38,048 nt of DNA from assembly GCF_011049865.1 (NCBI RefSeq), contig NZ_DRGY01000118.1, forward strand, positions 1 through 38,048, read 5' to 3'. This DNA comes from Marinobacter antarcticus. GTDB lineage: Bacteria; Pseudomonadota; Gammaproteobacteria; Pseudomonadales; Oleiphilaceae. Both the position numbers and the translations under genes were made by a program. The notes under the pieces were generated by a model that saw only the letters and a list, made by a program, of their open reading frames with translations, had not been told where the DNA came from and did not search any database. Positions 1 to 8,423 of this stretch are shown piece after piece (position 1 is the stretch's first letter; the number at the start of each line of letters is the position of its first letter).

Positions 1-68
1 AAGATCTCACGACGCGTCTTGCGCTTCTTGGTCTGGTACTCGGCTTCGGAGAAGGTGATCTGATCCAT
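1..68 (-). CDS. IS5-family transposase, N-terminal fragment (runs off the window)
   Basis: The ATG is the complement of bases 66-68. The first residues read MDQITFSEAEYQTKK, a start I recognise from IS5-family DDE transposases of Pseudomonas and its relatives. Only about 22 codons are inside the window, so catalytic motifs cannot be checked and intactness is unknown. The gene reads away from the interrupted tctA. The family call rests on this N-terminal signature plus the inverted repeat and the CTAG next to it. Confidence 0.75.
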   Translation of the reverse strand, partial: MDQITFSEAEYQTKKRKTRREI

Positions 69-143
69 GATGGCAACGAATCCTATGCGGTTGACGATGG
101 CCGTATTATCGCTGATTTTGAGACTTATTCAGAGTCTCCCTAG
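1..143 (-). mobile_element. IS5-family insertion sequence, one end only
   Basis: The left edge holds the terminal part of an IS5-family element that continues outside the window. Its transposase reads leftwards from base 68. The probable terminal inverted repeat is at about 114-139; read on the minus strand it begins GGAGACTCTGAATAAGTC. It is followed by CTAG (140-143), which fits the YTAR target duplication typical of the IS5 group. The next bases enter the TctA reading frame directly, so the element sits inside that gene. The far end and second target copy cannot be seen. Confidence 0.8.
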
Positions 144-1267
144 GCGTTGTCGTGCTTGAGTTCGGTCCGGTGGAAATGTTCGCAATTGCGGTGCTGGGTA
201 TCACTATTATCGGCTCGCTTGCCCAGGGTTCGATGATCAGTGGGCTACTGTCTGGCGCTTTGGGTTTACTGGTGAGCACCGTGGGAATGGATTTTCTCAC
301 TGGGACGCCACGTATGACCTTTGGCCAGATCAACCTGTTTTCCGGGATTGAGTTCGTGGTGGCGTTGATTGGACTGTTCTCCATTCCACAAGCGCTGAGG
401 TTGATCGAGAAATCCAATGGAGTCGCGAAGATCGCCAGCAAAATAACCGATCGCTTGATCCCCAGCTTTCGTGAACTCAAGCAATTGATGCCCAATATTC
501 TACGGTCAGGATGTATCGGCATCATTGTGGGTGTTATTCCCGGAACTGGCGGCGATACAGCCAGCTGGTTTGCCTACAACGAAGCCAAACGGTTTGCCAA
601 AGACAAGAGCCGTTTTGGCAAGGGTGACATTGCTGGGGTTGCGGCGCCAGAGTCTGCCAATAACGCGGTGGTTGGCGGCGCGCTGATTCCTACTATTGCG
701 CTGGGCATTCCCGGCAGTTCTTCTACGGCTATTCTGCTCGGGGCCTTGATGGTGCAGGGCATTCTGCCGGGCCCCAATCTGCTGACCGATTACGGTGATG
801 TGACCTATACACTGATCTGGGCGGTCATCTTCGCCAACGTCGGCTTGCTGCTGGTTGGACTGATGTTCACCAAGGCATGCGTCAGTGTGACCAAAGTACC
901 TGATGCATTCGTCGCTTGTACCATCATTACCTTGTGCATTATTGGCTCCTTTGCCATCAACAACAGCATCTTTGATGTTGGTCTGATGCTGGGTTTTGGA
1001 CTCTTCGGTTACTGGCTTAGTAAAGCTGGCGTTTCGCCAGCACCCATGGTGATTGGCTTGATCCTGGGGCCGGTGATGGAGAACAGTTTTCATCAGTCGA
1101 TGTTGATCGGCAATCACAGCTTTGCGGTCTTCCTGGATAGTCCAATTGCCATCGTGCTCTTGTGCATCGCCACCTTGTCTGTTTTTCAGGCTACCCCCTT
1201 GTTCGGTTGGATCAAAACGTTACGTCGTCAGCGATCTGCAAAAACTGAGCACCAAAAACAACTTTAA
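143..1267 (+). pseudogene. TctA-family permease of a tripartite tricarboxylate transporter, 5'-truncated by IS5
   Basis: The protein is the large membrane subunit of a TTT-type uptake system for carboxylic acids. The visible part is about 375 residues where TctA proteins have about 500, so the first quarter is missing. Family marks are FGPVEMFAIAVLG near the new start, the IPGTGGDTASWFAY motif and the ALGIPGSSSTAILLGALM motif, within many hydrophobic segments. The frame is open leftwards to the IS5 boundary at about 140-143, so the break is the insertion itself. A GTG at 152 could start a shortened product, but it would lack the first membrane helices. The stop lies 11 bases before the next gene, so tctA was cotranscribed with the hydroxyacid genes, and the transporter probably supplied their substrate. 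Confidence 0.85.
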
Positions 1268-1278
1268 GGAGAATCGTA

Positions 1279-2400
1279 ATGGCACGTATTACCGAGATTC
1301 GGGCGAGAACTGTGAATGTCCCACTTATTAATCCAACCAGCTTCTCGAATCGCCAAGTGCTCAAACGTGAATATGCGTTGGTCGAAGTGACGGGTGACGA
1401 CGGAGTGAAAGGCATTGGTTTTTGCTACGGCGGAAACAACGCAGGTGCGTTAGTCACTCAAGCCGTGAGGGATCTGTTGCGCCCGATTCTGATCGGAGAG
1501 GATACCCACAGGGTTGAAGGGCTCTGGCAGGAGATGTATCAGGAGTCGCTTCTGCACGGACGTACTGGTTCTGTCATGCGGGCAATCAGCATCATCGACG
1601 TGGCGCTATGGGACCGCAATGCGCGGGCTGCCAATCTGCCGCTCTATAAATTTCTCGGCGCTACCGAAACCGACAGTGTGCCGGCCTACGCCAGCGGCGG
1701 TTACTACCTTGAAGGAAAAACGCCGGGAAAACTGGCGGAGGAAATGAAAGGCTATGTGGCGAAGGGCTTCAAGGCCGTCAAAATGAAGGTCGGCCGTGAA
1801 GACCTGGCCGGAGAAGAAGCGCGTCTGGCAGCGGTTCGTGAGGCCGTGGGCTCGGATGTTTTGGTTATGCTGGATGCCAACAACGCATGGACTGACCTGC
1901 CATCGGCGCTCCGATTTATGCGTATGGCTGAACCGTATTCACCGTACTGGATCGAGGAGCCGTTCAGCCCGGATGACATCGACAATCATCGTCGACTCGC
2001 CGCGCGCACGCCGGTACCGGTGGCAACGGGTGAAATAGAGGCTGGGCGCTGGCGCTTCAAGGAACTGCTCGATAAAGAGGCCGCCATGATTTTACAGACG
2101 GATGCGGCCGTGTGTGGCGGCATTACCGAGTTCCGACGCATTGCTGCCACCGCAGCCAGCTACGGTGTTGAGATCTTTCCTCACTGGTTTCACGACCTGC
2201 ATATTCATCTGGTGGCCTCTACGCCAAACGCCTCGATGGTGGAGTTTTTCGCCGATGGTGAGGTACTGAACTTCCGCAAACTCATCGATACCCAGCTCGA
2301 ATTTGATAATGGGCGCCTCAATTTGCCCCAGACGCCGGGCCTGGGATTCGGGTTCGATGAAGATGCGCTGGCACGCTATGCAACTGATTCCTGGAGCTGA
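1279..2400 (+). CDS. Mandelate racemase / muconate lactonizing enzyme family protein (enolase superfamily)
   Basis: This is a 373-residue enolase-superfamily enzyme with an alpha+beta capping domain (about 1-130) and a TIM barrel (about 135-350). All residues expected of the mandelate racemase subgroup are present with matching spacing: KMK at 168-170, metal ligands D199, E226 and E252, the D275-H302 dyad, and E322. Members either racemize 2-hydroxyacids such as mandelate or dehydrate aldonic and aldaric acids to 2-keto-3-deoxy acids. An AAGGAG site precedes the ATG by about 7 bases. The DapA-type and hydroxyacid dehydrogenase genes downstream allow either role. The family is certain; the substrate is not. 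Confidence 0.9.
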   Translation: MARITEIRARTVNVPLINPTSFSNRQVLKREYALVEVTGDDGVKGIGFCYGGNNAGALVTQAVRDLLRPILIGEDTHRVEGLWQEMYQESLLHGRTGSVMRAISIIDVALWDRNARAANLPLYKFLGATETDSVPAYASGGYYLEGKTPGKLAEEMKGYVAKGFKAVKMKVGREDLAGEEARLAAVREAVGSDVLVMLDANNAWTDLPSALRFMRMAEPYSPYWIEEPFSPDDIDNHRRLAARTPVPVATGEIEAGRWRFKELLDKEAAMILQTDAAVCGGITEFRRIAATAASYGVEIFPHWFHDLHIHLVASTPNASMVEFFADGEVLNFRKLIDTQLEFDNGRLNLPQTPGLGFGFDEDALARYATDSWS

Positions 2401-2447
2401 TAGGTCGATAGCTTTGGACTCTTTATCTATTTTCGCAGGAGTTAAGC

Positions 2448-3386
2448 ATGTCCAAGTCACCAAGAAATGTATGGTCACCCGTGATTACCCCTTTCGGTAG
2501 TGATCTCAGTCCGGATGTAGGTCGCCTGGTAAATCATTGCCGCTGGTTACTATCTCAAGGCGTTGGTCTGGCGGTGTTTGGTACCAATTCGGAAGCCAAT
2601 TCGCTGACCGTAGACGAGAAGGTGGGCCTGCTGGAGGCTCTCGTGGCTGCCGGCATCCCGGCAGATCGGCTCATGCCGGGCACTGGAAGCTGCACGATAG
2701 ATGATACGGTGACCTTGTCCCGTCGTGCTGTTGAGCTAGGCTGTGCTGGTGTGCTGATGCTTCCGCCCTTCTACTATAAAGGCGTCTCGGACGAAGGGTT
2801 GTTTCGCTACTATGGCGAGGTGATTGAACGCATCGGTGATGCTCGGTTGCGCGTTTATCTCTATCACATCCCGCCTGTTGCTCAGGTTTCGATTAGCCTG
2901 CAGTTGGTTGATCGCCTCATCACGGCCTATCCGTCCACCGTTGCCGGCATCAAAGACAGCTCCGGTGACTGGTCAAATACCCAGGCCTTGATAGATAAGT
3001 TTTCTGGACAAGGCTTTCAGGTCTACGCCGGTAGTGAACGTTTTTTACTCGCGACACTAAGGTCAGGCGGCGCTGGCTGCATCAGTGCTACGGCCAACGT
3101 CAATCCAAGGGCAGTAGCCAAATTGGGGGAGACCTGGCAGGAACCTGATGCGGATGAACAGCAAGCCGGTTTGAACCGCGTCCGCGATATATTCGAGCAG
3201 TTTCCGATGATTCCTGCTCTTAAGGCAACCACCGGGCGCTATAGTGGCGAAACAGACTGGCGTCGCACCCGGCCGCCTCTGGTCGAGCTCAGCGACGACA
3301 CGAGTAGAGAGCTTTTCGCTCTACTGGATGCAGAACACTTTAAGATGCCGGAGCTGAAGTCCAGAGAGGGTGTAGCAGATGAATAA
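2448..3386 (+). CDS. Dihydrodipicolinate synthase/N-acetylneuraminate lyase family protein (DapA-like)
   Basis: This is a class I aldolase-type TIM barrel of 312 residues. The Schiff-base lysine is K169 in AGIKDSSGD and the catalytic tyrosine is Y139 in YLYHIP. The substrate-carboxylate motif is GTNSEA (45-50) in place of the usual GTTGE. Members cleave or dehydrate 2-keto-3-deoxy sugar acids, or condense pyruvate with aldehydes. Beside an MR-family enzyme, it most likely acts on a 2-keto acid of a catabolic route rather than in lysine synthesis. The ATG follows AGGAG. The 3' end overlaps the next gene by 8 bases, suggesting coupled translation. Confidence 0.88.
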   Translation: MSKSPRNVWSPVITPFGSDLSPDVGRLVNHCRWLLSQGVGLAVFGTNSEANSLTVDEKVGLLEALVAAGIPADRLMPGTGSCTIDDTVTLSRRAVELGCAGVLMLPPFYYKGVSDEGLFRYYGEVIERIGDARLRVYLYHIPPVAQVSISLQLVDRLITAYPSTVAGIKDSSGDWSNTQALIDKFSGQGFQVYAGSERFLLATLRSGGAGCISATANVNPRAVAKLGETWQEPDADEQQAGLNRVRDIFEQFPMIPALKATTGRYSGETDWRRTRPPLVELSDDTSRELFALLDAEHFKMPELKSREGVADE

Positions 3387-4362
3387 ACGCGTTGTTGCCG
3401 TGCGTCGTCTGGACGAAAATCATCTGGCGCAATTACGTCAGCTGTTCCATGTCGATTGTTTCGATAGTCTGGGGCCCGATAATGAGCAGGCGTATATCCA
3501 GGCGATGCGCCGGGCTCACGGGCTTATAGGCGGAAAACTCACCATAAACAGGCAACTTCTGGACGAGTCTCCCCATCTTAAGGTGATCTCAACGATTTCG
3601 GTAGGCTATGACAATCTTCCTCTGGATGAACTCACCCAACGGGGAATACTGCTCTGTAATACTCCGGATGTTCTAACGGAAACAACGGCTGACACTGGTT
3701 TTGCGCTGATCATGGCGACCGCTCGTCGTGTGGTGGAGTTGGCCGAGCTCGTCAAGCAGGGTAACTGGCTGGGGCATATCGACAAACCGCTGTTTGGTCT
3801 TGATGTACACGGTAAAGTGTTGGGCATTATTGGTATGGGGCGTATAGGTGCAGCCGTTGCCCGGCGTGGTGCGCTCGGTTTTGGTATGCGCGTTCGTTAT
3901 TCCAACTCGTCCCCCAAGCCAGCGCTCGAGACAGAGCTCGGCGCCCAGCGCTGCGACATGGATGAACTCTTGGCCCAGTCAGATTTCGTCTGCATCAGTG
4001 TGCCGTTGACGACCGAAACCCATCAGCTGATTGGCGCCGAAGCGTTCAGGAAAATGAAATCGTCGGCGATCTTGATCAATATTTCCAGAGGTAAGGTTGT
4101 TGACGAAGCTGCGCTCATTGACGCGTTAAACGAAGGTCAAATTGGCGGGGCTGGTCTTGATGTGTTCGAGGAAGAGCCAGTTTCCAGGGACTCTCCTCTA
4201 CTACAGATGACGAATGTTGTCGCTTTGCCCCATATTGGCTCAGCTACCCACGAAACCCGTGCGGCGATGGCTCAACTCGCAGTGGACAACCTGATTCTGG
4301 CGTTGCAAGGCGAATGGCCGAAGAGTGCGGTCAATGAGCAGGTTCTGGCCGCTAAACATTGA
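3379..4362 (+). CDS. D-isomer-specific 2-hydroxyacid dehydrogenase (glyoxylate/hydroxypyruvate reductase-like)
   Basis: This is an NAD(P)-dependent dehydrogenase of 327 residues with the split fold of the D-2-hydroxyacid dehydrogenases. The nucleotide-binding glycine motif GMGRIG is at 152-157. The catalytic triad is R237 in SRGKVVDE, E266 in FEEEP and H285 in LPHIGSAT. It resembles GhrB/GyaR-type reductases that interconvert 2-keto acids and D-2-hydroxyacids. It overlaps the DapA-like gene by 8 bases and ends 37 bases before an FMN-dependent oxidase for the opposite stereoisomer. The operon may therefore process both enantiomers of a hydroxyacid. The exact substrate cannot be read from sequence. 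Confidence 0.9.
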   Translation: MNKRVVAVRRLDENHLAQLRQLFHVDCFDSLGPDNEQAYIQAMRRAHGLIGGKLTINRQLLDESPHLKVISTISVGYDNLPLDELTQRGILLCNTPDVLTETTADTGFALIMATARRVVELAELVKQGNWLGHIDKPLFGLDVHGKVLGIIGMGRIGAAVARRGALGFGMRVRYSNSSPKPALETELGAQRCDMDELLAQSDFVCISVPLTTETHQLIGAEAFRKMKSSAILINISRGKVVDEAALIDALNEGQIGGAGLDVFEEEPVSRDSPLLQMTNVVALPHIGSATHETRAAMAQLAVDNLILALQGEWPKSAVNEQVLAAKH

Positions 4363-4399
4363 ACCAGCCAGATCCCAGAAACAGAATAAGGATTAATGG

Positions 4400-5602
4400 A
4401 TGAGTTATCAGCGTAGGCGGTTGGCCTCGATTCTAAATTTACAGGATTTCGAAAACGCTGCAAAGGCGCATCTTCCACGCCCTATCTTCGGTTATGTCTC
4501 CAACGCCGCAGAAGATTGCAAGTCGCTGCACGCCAACCGGCACGCATTCGATGATTATTGCTTCTTGCCCAGAGCGCTGGTTGATGTCTCAAAAGTTTCA
4601 TTGCAAACAGAGCTTTTTGGCAAGCATTACTCTGCGCCCTTTGGCATTGCCCCGATGGGGATCAGTGCATTGTCGGCCTATCGTGGGGACAAGGTGATGG
4701 CTGAGGGAGCGGCTAAAGCCAACATCCCAATGATTATGAGTGGGACCTCGCTGATTCCCATGGAAGATGTCAGTGGACCGAATGGCACGGATTGGTTTCA
4801 GGCCTATTTACCCGGTGACGATGCGGGTATCGAAGCGCTGCTTGCACGCGTTAAGACGTCGGGATTCAAGAACCTGGTCATCACGGTCGATTACCCGGTT
4901 CCGCCCAATACTGAAAACCATGTCCGTAGCGGTTTCTCATCGCCGTTAAGACCAAGTCTGCGTTTGCTTCTGGATGGTTTGCTGCGACCACGGTGGCTAT
5001 TTGGCACCTTCATCAGAACACTGATAAATTTCGGTATACCGCATTTCGAGAACAACTACGCAACACGCGGCATCCCGGTAATTTCAAAAAACGTCAACCG
5101 GGACTTTTCTGGGAGAAGCCACTTGAACTGGGAGTCACTGGCTCTCGTTCGCAGGCTTTGGCTCGGGAAACTGATAGTCAAGGGCATACTGCACCCTCAG
5201 GATGCCATCAAGGCGGAGGCTGCAGGTGCTGATGCCATTATAGTCTCCAATCATGGTGGACGTCAGCTCGACGGGGCCATCGCACCGATGAATGTTTTGA
5301 GTGCCATTGTAAACACTGTCAGCGTGCCGGTCATGATCGACAGTGGGTTTCGGCGTGGCAGCGATGTGCTCAAGGCACTGGGGCTAGGGGCCAGTTTCGT
5401 GTTTGTTGGGCGCCCATTCAATTACGCGGCGGCTTATGCGGGCGAGGCGGGTCTCAGCCACGCTGTGAAACTGCTCTCAGCAGAAATCAAACGGAATATG
5501 GCTCTGCTTGGGATAAATCGGGTAGAGGACATGAACGCTGAGCGAATGTGCCTGCCTGACGGACGACCCCTCGTTGCGGTTGAGCGCGAGGGAACTCAAT
5601 AA
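4400..5602 (+). CDS. FMN-dependent alpha-hydroxyacid dehydrogenase (mandelate/L-lactate dehydrogenase type)
   Basis: This is a 400-residue FMN TIM-barrel enzyme of the LldD/MdlB/glycolate oxidase family. The active-site block SNHGGRQLDG (283-292) gives the catalytic H285 and R288; K261 lies in LIVKGI, and SGFRRGSD (315-322) binds FMN phosphate. Residues about 180-215 form a hydrophobic and basic insertion with LDGLLRPRW. This resembles the membrane-binding segment of (S)-mandelate dehydrogenase, so the enzyme probably sits on the inner membrane and passes electrons to quinone. The ATG at 4400 gives the family N-terminus; another ATG at 4396 is out of frame. With an MR-family enzyme upstream, a mandelate-like racemize-and-oxidize logic is possible. 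Confidence 0.88.
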   Translation: MSYQRRRLASILNLQDFENAAKAHLPRPIFGYVSNAAEDCKSLHANRHAFDDYCFLPRALVDVSKVSLQTELFGKHYSAPFGIAPMGISALSAYRGDKVMAEGAAKANIPMIMSGTSLIPMEDVSGPNGTDWFQAYLPGDDAGIEALLARVKTSGFKNLVITVDYPVPPNTENHVRSGFSSPLRPSLRLLLDGLLRPRWLFGTFIRTLINFGIPHFENNYATRGIPVISKNVNRDFSGRSHLNWESLALVRRLWLGKLIVKGILHPQDAIKAEAAGADAIIVSNHGGRQLDGAIAPMNVLSAIVNTVSVPVMIDSGFRRGSDVLKALGLGASFVFVGRPFNYAAAYAGEAGLSHAVKLLSAEIKRNMALLGINRVEDMNAERMCLPDGRPLVAVEREGTQ

Positions 5603-5683
5603 CCGCCGTCTGAATAGAGGGTGACGGCAAGCCTATCAGTAATGCTTACTTTACAAACAAGTTACAACAAAAAGGGAAGCGTC

Positions 5684-6661
5684 ATGAAAACACTAAAAGA
5701 GACTGTTACACCAACCCGTGTTGTCTGCCGGAGTCTGGTAGCAACCGTCCTTGCTCTCTGCAGCTTTGCAACGCAAGCGCAAGTCGCGGCAAACGAAGAG
5801 AATCCGCTTGAGGGCACGATTGATTTCCACGTGCACACGGCTCCGGACGTGTCTTCGCGCAGCGTCAATGATGTGGAGCTGGCACAGTTGGCTGCCCGCA
5901 GTGGAATGCGGGCCGTCGTGCTGAAAAATCACGCGACGATGACTGCAGATCGTGCTGGCGTGGTGCAGCAATTGGTACCTGGTATCAAGGTTTTCGGAGG
6001 CATCGCTCTGAACAGACCCGTGGGTGGTCTGAACGTTGACGCTGTGAACGCAATGGCCAGTATGTCCGGCAGTCGGGGTAAAGTGGTATGGCTGCCCACC
6101 CGCGATGCTGCATACAACCGCGCCACATTCGATAACAAGGATGACGGCATCAGCGTAGCGTCCGGCGGAAAAGTCAGCGCCGAGATGGAGGCGGTTCTTC
6201 AAGCTATCAAAGAACATGATCTGATTTTAGCGACAGGCCATGTATCTCCCGAAGAGGTACTGGCGGTAGTTCGAAGAGCCAGGGAGATGGGTATTTCCAA
6301 AATCGTGATCACTCACGCAATGTCGGAAGTCCCCGGGCTGAACATAGAGCAACTCAAAGAAGTGGCCGGGATGGGTGCGTTGTTAGAACTGGTTTATCTC
6401 GATCATCTGCGCACGCCAACAGCGCATCTGAATTGGCTCCGTGACTGGGAGCCACTTTCGATCGGACAGATGGCCGCGGCCGTCAAAGAGGTCGGATCTG
6501 AACACTTCATCCTCGCGAGTGATCTTGGGCAGACCGGTAATCCAATCCCACCGGATGGAATGCTGCAAATGATCGAGGGCATGCGGGCGGCCGGTGTCAG
6601 CAAAGCGGATATCGACATCATGGCGCGGACGAATCCTGCACAACTACTCGGACTGGACTAA
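5684..6661 (+). CDS. Exported DUF6282-like metal-dependent hydrolase-fold protein
   Basis: This protein of 325 residues starts at the ATG behind AAAGGGA (5671-5677); the frame is open upstream but has no better site. An N-terminal signal peptide (basic start, LVATVLALCSFA core, AxA-like end at TQA) predicts export to the periplasm. The mature part begins with DFHVHTAPD, an HxH metal motif, followed by LATGHVSPEE, ITHAMSE and LASDLGQ. These are spaced as in amidohydrolase/PHP-like TIM barrels and match the DUF6282 type. The reaction is unknown. It follows the FMN dehydrogenase by 81 bases and is probably the last gene of the operon, perhaps processing the substrate before uptake. Confidence 0.75.
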   Translation: MKTLKETVTPTRVVCRSLVATVLALCSFATQAQVAANEENPLEGTIDFHVHTAPDVSSRSVNDVELAQLAARSGMRAVVLKNHATMTADRAGVVQQLVPGIKVFGGIALNRPVGGLNVDAVNAMASMSGSRGKVVWLPTRDAAYNRATFDNKDDGISVASGGKVSAEMEAVLQAIKEHDLILATGHVSPEEVLAVVRRAREMGISKIVITHAMSEVPGLNIEQLKEVAGMGALLELVYLDHLRTPTAHLNWLRDWEPLSIGQMAAAVKEVGSEHFILASDLGQTGNPIPPDGMLQMIEGMRAAGVSKADIDIMARTNPAQLLGLD

Positions 6662-6680
6662 CTGGCGGCACAGAGGCCCT

Positions 6681-6720
6681 GCAAGCTACACCTGGGCAAA
6701 ATTCCTGGCTTGTAGCTTGC
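6681..6720. repeat. 10-bp perfect inverted repeat after the hydroxyacid operon
   Basis: GCAAGCTACA (6681-6690) and TGTAGCTTGC (6711-6720) are exact reverse complements separated by 20 bases. They lie 20 bases after the DUF6282-like stop. No T-run follows, so a rho-independent terminator is not supported. A processed 3' end or an operator for the permease downstream is possible. A short CCCTGAGGG palindrome follows nearby. Confidence 0.45.
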
Positions 6721-6834
6721 GTTAGCTCTCCCCTGAGGGTGCTATGATCGGGCGAGTGTCGTGCCGATCGCTTAGGCTTCCGGCAGAACTAGGTCTGGGT
6801 TTACCATGCATGTGACGGAAATCGAACGGCCTGA

Positions 6835-8241
6835 ATGAATATCTCAAAGCCCTCGCGCTATTTTGCCCTGGCTGGCTTTCTGCCGACCGGGGTAGTCTTT
6901 TTATTGATCGCATTCGAATACACCGGCCATTCCGCATTCGCGTTGGCGGCTTCGGTGCTGGCCCTGATTGCAGTCGCTATTTTCAGTTTTGGCGTTGGCG
7001 CCTCTCGGGTTGTCTTCGTGCTGATTGCGATCGCATTGGTACTTTGGGCCGCGCTGACGAATACGGGGTGGGTGGCGGCTACAGCGGTAGCGGCGCAGCG
7101 CGGCGCAATGGTGATGGCGTTGTTCACTGCCCTGGCGGCAATTCGTAACGCCGCCATTAGCGCGCCGGCAATCGTCGAGTGCGGGCGTTTTCTTGCACGA
7201 CAGCGTTCAGGGTTGCGCTACACCGCGCTGACCATCGGCGGGCATCTGTTCGCGCTGATCCTGCTTTATGGTTCAATATCCTTGCTGGGGACCTTGGCAA
7301 CCGAAAGTGCTGCTCGCGAGCCGGACCCCCACATCCGCACGCAACGCACCCGCCGAATGATGATTGCGATCCAGCGAGGCTTTGCGTCCACCCTGTGCTG
7401 GTCGCCCCTGGGGTTTTCGATGATCATCAGTATATCCGTCGTGCCGGGTGCAAGCTGGAGTGCCACAGCCCTGCCGGGGGTGGTCAGCGCGCTGATGATG
7501 CTGGTGATCGGATGGGGTCTGGACGCACTTTACAAGACGCAAGGGACATTGAAGACGCGTCCGTTGGAAACAGAGCGATGGTTGGCTCAGTTGCGTCCAT
7601 TGCTGGTGCTGCTGGGTCTTGTGCTGGTCGGCGTCGCGCTGTTGCATGCCCTTACGGGAGTCGAGGTGATCGGTGCGGTCATGTCGCTGATTCCGGTCAT
7701 TGCCATTCTGTGGATCGCAATGCAGCGCCCCCCGGTTGGTTTTACGCGCAGCGCTAACATCCAAAAGCGCGCCCTACTGTTCGTCACGCGCGAATTGCCC
7801 GGTTATCGCGGCGAGATCGTCTTACTGTTCATGGCGGGTTTTATTGGCAGTTTGGGAGCATTTTTGTTGGTGCCATTGATGCAGGCACAAGGGCTTGACC
7901 TGACAACGATCCCGCCCTGGATCATTGTTGCAGCGATGGTTTGGGTGATCCCTATTACAGGGCAACTGGGCATGAATCCAATCCTCGCCGTTTCGCTGCT
8001 GGTGCCCATTTTGCCTTCGCCAGAGGTTATGGGCATTCCACCTACGGCGCTGGTCGTGGCGATTACATCCGGATGGGCGCTGAGCGGAGTAACATCACCA
8101 TACACAGCGTCCGTCATGCTGGCTGCCTCCTTGGGCGGAGTGTCACCGCTAAGGGCTGGTTTGGGCTGGAACGGAATGTATATCCTCGCGGCCGGCGCTG
8201 CGCTAACCCTTTGGGCGCTATCGCTTTCCCATATCCTTTGA
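6835..8241 (+). CDS. Polytopic inner-membrane permease, family not identified
   Basis: This 468-residue protein is almost entirely hydrophobic, with roughly 11-13 predicted membrane helices and a basic cytoplasmic loop near 160-185 (RTQRTRRMM). The C-terminal half has GQLGMNPILAVSLLVPILP and SGWALSGVTSPYTASVMLA, which recall the helix hairpins of ion-transporter superfamily carriers (DASS/ArsB-like), but I cannot assign a family. The start is uncertain: no strong ribosome site precedes the ATG. A 10-codon ORF beginning at 6806 ends with a TGA overlapping this ATG, so translation might be coupled. It lies 173 bases after the hydroxyacid operon and may transport a related acid. Confidence 0.7.
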   Translation: MNISKPSRYFALAGFLPTGVVFLLIAFEYTGHSAFALAASVLALIAVAIFSFGVGASRVVFVLIAIALVLWAALTNTGWVAATAVAAQRGAMVMALFTALAAIRNAAISAPAIVECGRFLARQRSGLRYTALTIGGHLFALILLYGSISLLGTLATESAAREPDPHIRTQRTRRMMIAIQRGFASTLCWSPLGFSMIISISVVPGASWSATALPGVVSALMMLVIGWGLDALYKTQGTLKTRPLETERWLAQLRPLLVLLGLVLVGVALLHALTGVEVIGAVMSLIPVIAILWIAMQRPPVGFTRSANIQKRALLFVTRELPGYRGEIVLLFMAGFIGSLGAFLLVPLMQAQGLDLTTIPPWIIVAAMVWVIPITGQLGMNPILAVSLLVPILPSPEVMGIPPTALVVAITSGWALSGVTSPYTASVMLAASLGGVSPLRAGLGWNGMYILAAGAALTLWALSLSHIL

Positions 8242-8289
8242 CCGTCCTTATCGATACTGAATCTCTTTTGAACCAGTCCAGTTACCACT

Positions 8290-8326
8290 GCTCCGGGCAC
8301 TTGGCCCACAGGCAAGAGCCCGGAGC
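8290..8326. terminator. Hairpin between convergent genes, possible bidirectional terminator
   Basis: GCTCCGGGC (8290-8298) pairs perfectly with GCCCGGAGC (8318-8326), a GC-rich 9-bp stem with a 19-base loop. It lies between the permease stop (8241) and the stop of the convergent outer-membrane factor gene (8424). There is no clear T-run on either side, so termination is suggested by position and stem strength only. Confidence 0.45.
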
Positions 8327-8423
8327 CGTAAAATAGGGCATCTTCACGATTTGCGCATGTCGGTGGGCTCGGTGTGCAACCAGATCCGGAGCTCTCCACG
8401 AGGCCGTCACCTTGCTCAAGGTT

